Part shown: positions 13,572 to 17,389 of the stretch, piece by piece
Layout: every line of letters begins with the position of its first letter
Numbering within the stretch: position 1 is the stretch's first letter
NCBI GenBank assembly: GCA_023415605.1
Contig: JAEZKB010000024.1
Coordinates: 1 to 17,389 of the forward strand
Length of the DNA: 17,389 nt
Source of the DNA: Pseudomonadota bacterium
GTDB taxonomy: Bacteria > Pseudomonadota > Alphaproteobacteria > Rhizobiales > Devosiaceae
Reading direction: 5' to 3'
Made by a program: the position numbers and the translations under genes
The notes under the pieces: generated by a model
Seen by the model: the letters and a program-made list of their open reading frames with translations, nothing else
Databases searched by the model: none
What the model was told of the DNA's origin: nothing

Positions 13572-14000
13572 TTACTCCTTGCCGATCGGCTTTTGCTTGT
13601 CGCGGAAGGCCTGCTCGCTGGCCAGCACGTCCTCGGTCAGCATGTCGGACTGGAAGTCGGACACTTCGAACACTTTGCGCAGCTCGTATTCGTCACCTTC
13701 CTCATAGGGGATGCGCTTGACCCATTCGAGCGCTTCGGCCTCGTCCTTGACGTCGATGATCCAGAAGCCGGCGACCAGTTCCTTGGTCTCGGCGAAGGGT
13801 CCATCCTTGACCACGAATTTGCCGTCCTTGAGAGCCACTCGCTTGCCCTTGGCGCTCGACTGCAGACCTTCGCCGGCCAGCAAGACGCCGGCGGCGATCA
13901 TGTCCTCGTTGAACTTGCCCATCGCCGCAATGAGTTCGGACGACGGCATCACACCCGCTTCGGACTCCTCGCTCGCCTTGACTATGATCATGAAGCGCAT
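13572..14000 (-). CDS. DGPF/YCII-family protein (first gene of module 2)
   Basis: A 142-residue DGPF protein: MRFMIIVKASEESEAGVMPS, helix about 21-38, LLAGEGLQSSAKG, the exact DGPF motif (66-69) followed by AETKELVAGFWIIDV, and a charged C-terminal extension (about 105-142). It is a canonical full-length family member and serves as reference for the broken neighbour. I chose the ATG at 14000 with GGAGAG just upstream; the frame is open to 14096, but that extension has no family character. The last two codons plus stop (AAG GAG TAA) form the Shine-Dalgarno of the next DGPF gene, so the two are translationally linked. A predicted ECF42 promoter lies about 37 bases upstream. Molecular function unknown. 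Confidence 0.9.
   Translation of the reverse strand: MRFMIIVKASEESEAGVMPSSELIAAMGKFNEDMIAAGVLLAGEGLQSSAKGKRVALKDGKFVVKDGPFAETKELVAGFWIIDVKDEAEALEWVKRIPYEEGDEYELRKVFEVSDFQSDMLTEDVLASEQAFRDKQKPIGKE
13575..13580 (-). promoter_or_regulatory. Ribosome binding site embedded in the previous gene's last codons
   Basis: AAGGAG, read on the minus strand, is the Lys-Glu codon pair ending the upstream DGPF gene. It lies eight bases before the ATG at 13566. It decides the true start of the frameshifted DGPF gene and shows that the gene was once coupled to its neighbour. Confidence 0.8.
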
Positions 14001-14036
14001 CGGTCTCTCCTCTTGTCTGCCTGCTTCTGATGACAC

Positions 14037-14063
14037 GACGAACGGCCCGACGCCAAATCGACA
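14037..14063 (-). promoter_or_regulatory. Predicted ECF42-type promoter of DGPF module 2
   Basis: On the minus strand TGTCGA (14063-14058), exactly 17 bases, then CGTC (14040-14037), about 37 bases before the first DGPF gene. Hexamer, spacer length and tetramer are the same as in the module 1 element at 4581-4607. Function inferred from the ECF42 consensus I recall and from position. Confidence 0.7.
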
Positions 14064-14174
14064 GCCGCAGATCAGAAATTTCGAAGATTCTGCCACGGCA
14101 ATGATGGCGCGGGGATAAGTCCTTGCATGCCCATGGCTTTTCGGCCCGAAAGGCCAACAAAGTTCACCACCGGT

Positions 14175-14212
14175 GCGTAACGCTGAGCGTCACGCGGATC
14201 ATGGATATCCAT
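14175..14212. repeat. Two adjacent operator-like palindromes
   Basis: GCGTAACGCT (14175-14184) and AGCGTCACGC (14186-14195) form a dyad with nine of ten positions matching around a single G. A perfect 12-bp palindrome ATGGATATCCAT follows at 14201-14212. Both lie in the 281-base gap between apt and module 2, which otherwise holds the ECF42 promoter and a hairpin (14135-14155) without a T-run. Confidence 0.5.
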
Positions 14213-14281
14213 CAGGCGACGGGAGCCTGGTTGTAAGCGGGGCAAACCAGAGGATCGGCTCGCTACTTCTTCCCAGCCGGG

Positions 14282-14812
14282 TCAGTGCCCTTCGAACGGG
14301 ATCAGGGCATCGACGGCGATGCCGGCGGCACGGAGCTTGTCGGCGCCGCCGAGGTCGAAGAGGTCGATGACGAAGCCGGCATTTTCGACCGCGGCGCCGG
14401 TGCGGCGGAGAAGCGAGACGGCGGCAAGCGCGGTGCCGCCTGTGGCGATGAGGTCGTCGACCAGCAGCACCTTGTCGCCGCTATCGAGCACATCGGCATG
14501 GATCTCGATGGTGTCGACGCCATACTCGAGTGCGTAGTTCTGGCCGATCGTTTCGCCCGGGAGCTTGCCCTTCTTGCGCACCGGGATGAACCCGACGCCG
14601 AGCGCGATGGCCACCCCTGCCCCGAAGATGAAACCGCGCGCTTCGATGCCGGCGACGTGGGTGATACCGATGCCACGATGATGCGCGGCGATCCGCTCCA
14701 CGCTCTCGCGGAACCCCTCCGGGTTCTCGATCAGCGTGGTGATGTCACGAAACATTATGCCAGGCTTGGGATAGTCCGGAATGGAGCGGACGAGAGCCTT
14801 GAGGTCGAGCAT
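14282..14812 (-). CDS. apt: Adenine phosphoribosyltransferase
   Basis: Apt salvages adenine by joining it to PRPP to give AMP. The 176-residue length is normal. Visible motifs: YPKPGIMFRDIT (14-25), GIEARGF (55-61), the flexible-loop RKKGKLPGE (79-87) and the PRPP loop VLLVDDLIATGGTA (115-128) with D119 and D120. The start ATG at 14812 fits the family, but no Shine-Dalgarno precedes it; the upstream bases belong to a mosaic of CAGTAG repeats. The gene follows a 64-residue hypothetical protein on the same strand. Its PRPP supplier, prs, is encoded about 10 kb away in this window. Confidence 0.96.
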   Translation of the reverse strand: MLDLKALVRSIPDYPKPGIMFRDITTLIENPEGFRESVERIAAHHRGIGITHVAGIEARGFIFGAGVAIALGVGFIPVRKKGKLPGETIGQNYALEYGVDTIEIHADVLDSGDKVLLVDDLIATGGTALAAVSLLRRTGAAVENAGFVIDLFDLGGADKLRAAGIAVDALIPFEGH

Positions 14813-14820
14813 TGGAAAGC

Positions 14821-14898
14821 CAGTAGCCAGTAGGAGTCGGGCAGTAGGGTATTGAAACTGCGACCTGTTCGCTACTGCCTATTGGCCGATGCCTACTG
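14821..14898. repeat. CAGTAG/CTACTG mosaic repeat between apt and its upstream gene
   Basis: CAGTAG occurs at 14821, 14828 and 14842, and its inverse CTACTG at 14872 and 14893, with related near-copies between them (GGCAGTAGG, CTATTGGCC). Left and right halves are roughly complementary, so the RNA could fold into an imperfect hairpin. The stop codon of the 64-residue gene lies inside the last copy. Confidence 0.75.
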
Positions 14899-15087
14899 CC
14901 GTTTGATCAGCTTCCGCACCGCCACACCGGCATTGTAGGCAGCGCTAAGGGTGGCGTCGGCGGCCTTCTGCTTCATCGCCGGAGTGATGACATGCGGCGC
15001 GGCACGGAGCCCGGCGCGCACCACCGGATGGCGTGCGGCGGCCGCGACGACGCTGACAGCAGTGATGGCGACGCGAAACACGGACAT
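14893..15087 (-). CDS. Small hypothetical protein, 64 residues
   Basis: A short protein I do not recognise. It has a hydrophobic N-terminus (VFRVAITAVSVVAAAA), then a basic Arg/Ala-rich amphipathic stretch (RHPVVRAGLRAAPHV), a polar middle (TPAMKQKAADATLSAAYNAG) and a basic end (VAVRKLIKRQ). It could be a single-pass or peripheral membrane protein. Support for coding: the ATG at 15087 has GGAGGAGG five bases upstream, one of the strongest ribosome binding sites in the window. The in-frame TTG at 15102 is a poorer start. The stop lies in the CAGTAG repeat before apt. No convincing promoter is seen upstream. Confidence 0.6.
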   Translation of the reverse strand: MSVFRVAITAVSVVAAAARHPVVRAGLRAAPHVITPAMKQKAADATLSAAYNAGVAVRKLIKRQ

Positions 15088-15180
15088 CGAAGCCTCCTCC
15101 AACCCGGATGCTGATACAAACTAGGTGTGGCGGGAGATGGGCGCAAGCCGCCAGCGGTCGGATTTTTGACAGGTATGTCT

Positions 15181-15213
15181 GCAGACGGGTCTGCTCCCCC
15201 GTTTTGCGGGGAG
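15181..15213. repeat. Cluster of short palindromes in an intergenic gap
   Basis: GCAGAC-GG-GTCTGC (15181-15194) overlaps the palindrome GTCTGCAGAC (15177-15186) and abuts CTCCCC (15194-15199), which pairs with GGGGAG (15208-15213). No T-run follows on either strand. The 143 bases from 15103 to 15245 otherwise show nothing I can name. Confidence 0.5.
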
Positions 15214-15239
15214 GAGACAGTCACGCCAGTGCCAAGGCG

Positions 15240-15267
15240 AAAGACAAAGGGCCCCAGCGGGGCCCTT
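15240..15267 (-). terminator. Intrinsic terminator of the cytochrome bc1 genes
   Basis: On the minus strand AAGGGCCCC (15267-15259) pairs perfectly with GGGGCCCTT (15255-15247) around a 3-base loop. It is followed by TTGTCTTT as a broken T-run. It lies about 25 bases after the cytochrome c1 stop codon. Confidence 0.82.
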
Positions 15268-15291
15268 CGAATGGCGTGCCGTACAGTAGGC

Positions 15292-16176
15292 TTAGTGCTC
15301 GACCTTGGCCCAGAGCTTGCGCTTGACCAGGTAGAGGATCACCGCGAAGAGGAACAGGAAGGCCATGACCTTGAAGCCGGTTTCCTTGCGGTCGACCAGG
15401 TGCGGTTCGGCAACCCACATGAGGAAGGCCGAGACGTCGCGCGAGTACTGATCGACAGTGGCCGGCACCGACGAGCCGTCTTCGGCGGTCTCGTAGGTGA
15501 CGAGACCATCCTGCAGCGGCGGCGGCATGCCGATGGCATGGCCCGGGAACACGTCGTTGTAATACTTGCCCTCAGGGATTTCGGCGCCTTCCGGCGGCGG
15601 ATCGCGATAGCGGGTGAGCAGCGCGTGGATATAGTCCGGGCCGCCTTCCGCGTAGGGCGTGAAGTAGTTGAGGATCCACCACGGGAACGGCTGGGTGGTC
15701 GAACGCGCCTTGGCGATGACCGAGAGGTCCGGCGGCAGGGCGCCGCCATTGGCGTCACGGGCATCACGATCGTTGGCGAAAGGACTCGGCCAGCGGTCCG
15801 ACGACAGCGCCGGACGGACGCCGGTCTCGGCTTCGGGATCGGCCACTTCGTAAGTGGCGGCGAGTGCCTTGACCTGGGCTTCCGAAAATTCCGGGCCGCC
15901 GGGCTCGGAGAGGTTTCGGAACGCCATCAGGCGCATGCTGTGGCACGAGGCGCAGACTTCCCTGAACACCTGGAAGCCACGCTGGAGCTGGTGCTTGTCG
16001 AAGGTGCCGAACACACCCGCAAAGGTCCAAGGCTCCTTGGCGATCTCAATCACCGCATGCGACGAACTTGCCGCTTCACCCTCTGCGGGGGCGGCATGCT
16101 CCTGCGCCGCAACCGGGGCGACGGCCAAGGCCGCCGCCATCAGGATCGCGCCGAGAATGGTCTTGTTCTTGATCAT
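15292..16176 (-). CDS. petC: Cytochrome c1 of the ubiquinol-cytochrome c reductase
   Basis: A 294-residue cytochrome c1 (also called fbcC), the c-type haem subunit of the bc1 complex, passing electrons from the Rieske protein to soluble cytochrome c. Signal peptide MIKNKTILGAILMAAALAVAPVAAQ ends near residue 24. The haem site CASCH is at 75-79, and the probable axial Met is M217 in HAIGMPPPL. A C-terminal membrane anchor (about 267-284) is followed by the basic KRKLWAKVEH. The frame is open to 16452, but that part is an out-of-frame reading of the cytochrome b gene. The ATG at 16176 starts a proper signal peptide, though no strong ribosome binding site precedes it. It lies 20 bases after cytochrome b. 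This is a separate gene, not the fused b/c1 precursor found in some Bradyrhizobium relatives. Confidence 0.97.
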   Translation of the reverse strand: MIKNKTILGAILMAAALAVAPVAAQEHAAPAEGEAASSSHAVIEIAKEPWTFAGVFGTFDKHQLQRGFQVFREVCASCHSMRLMAFRNLSEPGGPEFSEAQVKALAATYEVADPEAETGVRPALSSDRWPSPFANDRDARDANGGALPPDLSVIAKARSTTQPFPWWILNYFTPYAEGGPDYIHALLTRYRDPPPEGAEIPEGKYYNDVFPGHAIGMPPPLQDGLVTYETAEDGSSVPATVDQYSRDVSAFLMWVAEPHLVDRKETGFKVMAFLFLFAVILYLVKRKLWAKVEH

Positions 16177-16196
16177 TTCTGTTGCGGTCCCGGGCC

Positions 16197-17389
16197 TTAA
16201 TGCGAGTGAGCTGCCGGAGCGGACGGATCGATGCCGCTTTCGGCCCTGGGCTTGGTCAGCACAGCCTCGGAGATCGAAGCCGGGAGCGGCTTGGGTGTCT
16301 CGAAGCGGCCGAGAAGCGGCAGGATGATGAGGAAGTAGATGAAGTAATAGGCGGTGGCGATCTTGGCCAGCAGTACGTAGATGCCTTCGGCCGGAGCGGC
16401 GCCCAGATAGGCGAGCAGGACGAAGTTGACCACGAACAGCCAGTAGAACCACTTGAAAATCGGGCGGAAGTTACCCGAGCGCACCTTTGACGTATCCAGC
16501 CAGGGCAGGAAGAAGAGGATGAGGATCGAGCCGCCGAAGAAGATGACGCCGCCGAGCTTGGAGTCGATGAACAGGATGTTGAAATCGATGGCGCGCAGGA
16601 TCGCGTAGAACGGCAGGAAGTACCACTCGGGAACGATGTGGGCCGGCGTCACCTGGCTGTTGGCCATGATGTAGTTGTCGGCGTGACCGAGGATGTCGGG
16701 CGCGTAGAACACGAACCAGGCGAACGGGATGAAGAAGATGATGATCCAGAACAGATCCTTCATCGTGTAGTACGGGTGGAACGGCACCGTGTCGCGGGTC
16801 GACTTCACCTCGACGCCGACCGGGTTGTTGTTGCCCGGCACGTGCAGCGCCCAGATGTGCAGCGCCACCACGGCCGCGATGATGAACGGCAGCAGGTAGT
16901 GCAGCGAGAAGAAGCGGTTGAGCGTGGCGTTGTCGACCACGAAGCCACCGCGGAGGAGCTGCAGGAGCGGGTCGCCCACGACCGGGATCGCCTGGAAGAT
17001 GTTGGTGATCACGGTCGCGGCCCAGAAGCTCATCTGGCCCCACGGCAGCACGTAGCCCATGAAGGCAGTGGCCATCTTGAGTTGTAAATTGATGACGCCG
17101 AGGATCCACAGGATCTCGCGCGGGGCCTTGTACGAGCCGAAATAGAGGCCGCGGAAGATGTGGATGTAGACGGCGGCAAAGAACATCGAGGCGCCCACGG
17201 CGTGGGTGGCCTGGATGATGCGGCCGCCATTGACGTCGCGGCGGATGTGCTCGACCGAGTCGAAGGCCAGCGACTCATGCGGGGTATAGTGCATCGCCAG
17301 GACGATGCCGGTGATGATCTGCACCGCCAGCATGAAGGCGAGGATGGCGCCGAAGGTCCACCAGTAATTGAGGTTCTTCGGCGTCGGGT
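16197..17389 (-). CDS. petB: Cytochrome b of the ubiquinol-cytochrome c reductase, N-terminus cut by window edge
   Basis: Cytochrome b (also called fbcB), the membrane core of the bc1 complex with two b haems and both quinone sites. 396 residues are visible, beginning PTPKNLNYWWTFGAIL, so roughly the first 30-40 residues lie beyond the right edge. The haem-ligand histidine pairs are seen in THAVGASMFFAAVYIHIFRG and in SLHYLLPFIIAAVVALHIWALH. The quinol-oxidation motif PEWYF is in HIVPEWYFLPFYAILR. About eight transmembrane helices are evident. A Pro/Ala-rich tail ends in HSH. The Met at 17333 is internal, not the start. The Rieske subunit gene would be expected further right, upstream in the same operon. 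Confidence 0.98.
   Translation of the reverse strand, partial: PTPKNLNYWWTFGAILAFMLAVQIITGIVLAMHYTPHESLAFDSVEHIRRDVNGGRIIQATHAVGASMFFAAVYIHIFRGLYFGSYKAPREILWILGVINLQLKMATAFMGYVLPWGQMSFWAATVITNIFQAIPVVGDPLLQLLRGGFVVDNATLNRFFSLHYLLPFIIAAVVALHIWALHVPGNNNPVGVEVKSTRDTVPFHPYYTMKDLFWIIIFFIPFAWFVFYAPDILGHADNYIMANSQVTPAHIVPEWYFLPFYAILRAIDFNILFIDSKLGGVIFFGGSILILFFLPWLDTSKVRSGNFRPIFKWFYWLFVVNFVLLAYLGAAPAEGIYVLLAKIATAYYFIYFLIILPLLGRFETPKPLPASISEAVLTKPRAESGIDPSAPAAHSH

Noticed and set aside
14135..14155. Hairpin as terminator of apt
   Set aside because: The 8-bp stem is real but lies about 130 bases past the apt stop and has no T-run on either strand.
14173..14370. A 65-codon plus-strand frame
   Set aside because: It has no ribosome binding site, runs into the antisense of apt, and its end is an Arg/Gly repeat typical of a shadow.
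15127..16200. A 357-codon plus-strand frame
   Set aside because: It is the complement of cytochrome c1, and its sequence is low-complexity Arg/Gly/Asp with no motif.
16177..16452. N-terminal extension of cytochrome c1 suggesting a cytochrome b/c1 fusion
   Set aside because: Cytochrome b ends with its own stop at 16197-16199 in another frame, and cytochrome c1 begins with a signal peptide at 16176. The extension is an out-of-frame reading of cytochrome b.

Overview
The window is a high-GC chromosomal segment of an alphaproteobacterium, most likely a Devosia-like member of Hyphomicrobiales. That placement is inferred from gene order (lgt - MidA-type methyltransferase - pgeF - prs; rplY - pth - ychF), an unfused cytochrome b / cytochrome c1 pair and the general protein character; I ran no search. 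Most of it is core genome. I see no insertion sequence, phage gene, CRISPR array, tRNA or rRNA.

Layout. 1-700 (minus): a metallophosphoesterase cut by the left edge, coupled to a UbiK-type coiled-coil protein. 814-3468 (plus): lgt, a MidA/NDUFAF7-type methyltransferase and pgeF, overlapping head to tail. 3583-4515: prs. 4651-7090: ECF/DGPF module 1 (two DGPF/YCII proteins, an ECF42-type sigma factor with a long C-terminal extension, and a further small YCII-like protein). 7226-9844: rplY, pth and ychF, with a leader hairpin before rplY and an intrinsic terminator between rplY and pth. 9860-11793: a four-helix membrane protein, two overlapping MaoC hot-dog genes and a small secreted protein. 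11790-14000 (minus): ECF/DGPF module 2 (DGPF, a frameshifted DGPF, ECF42-type sigma). 14282-15087 (minus): apt and a 64-residue hypothetical protein. 15292-17389 (minus): cytochrome c1 and cytochrome b of the bc1 complex, with cytochrome b cut by the right edge.

The most interesting point is regulatory. Two divergent ECF42-type modules lie about 4.7 kb apart, facing each other. Upstream of the first DGPF gene of each I find the same bipartite sequence, TGTCGA-N17-CGTC. A third, near-identical copy (TGTAGA-N17-CGTC) precedes the second DGPF gene of module 1. This matches the promoter I recall for ECF42 sigma factors and predicts a small, possibly cross-talking regulon. In module 2 the second DGPF gene keeps a strong ribosome binding site and an intact C-terminal part, but the two halves lie in different frames. 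Module 1 also has a perfect 15-bp inverted repeat on the start region of its internal promoter.

Elsewhere the genes are housekeeping: lipoprotein lipidation (lgt), probable complex I assembly (MidA), cell-wall editing (pgeF), PRPP supply and use (prs, apt), translation (rplY, pth, ychF), ubiquinone (UbiK) and respiration (bc1).
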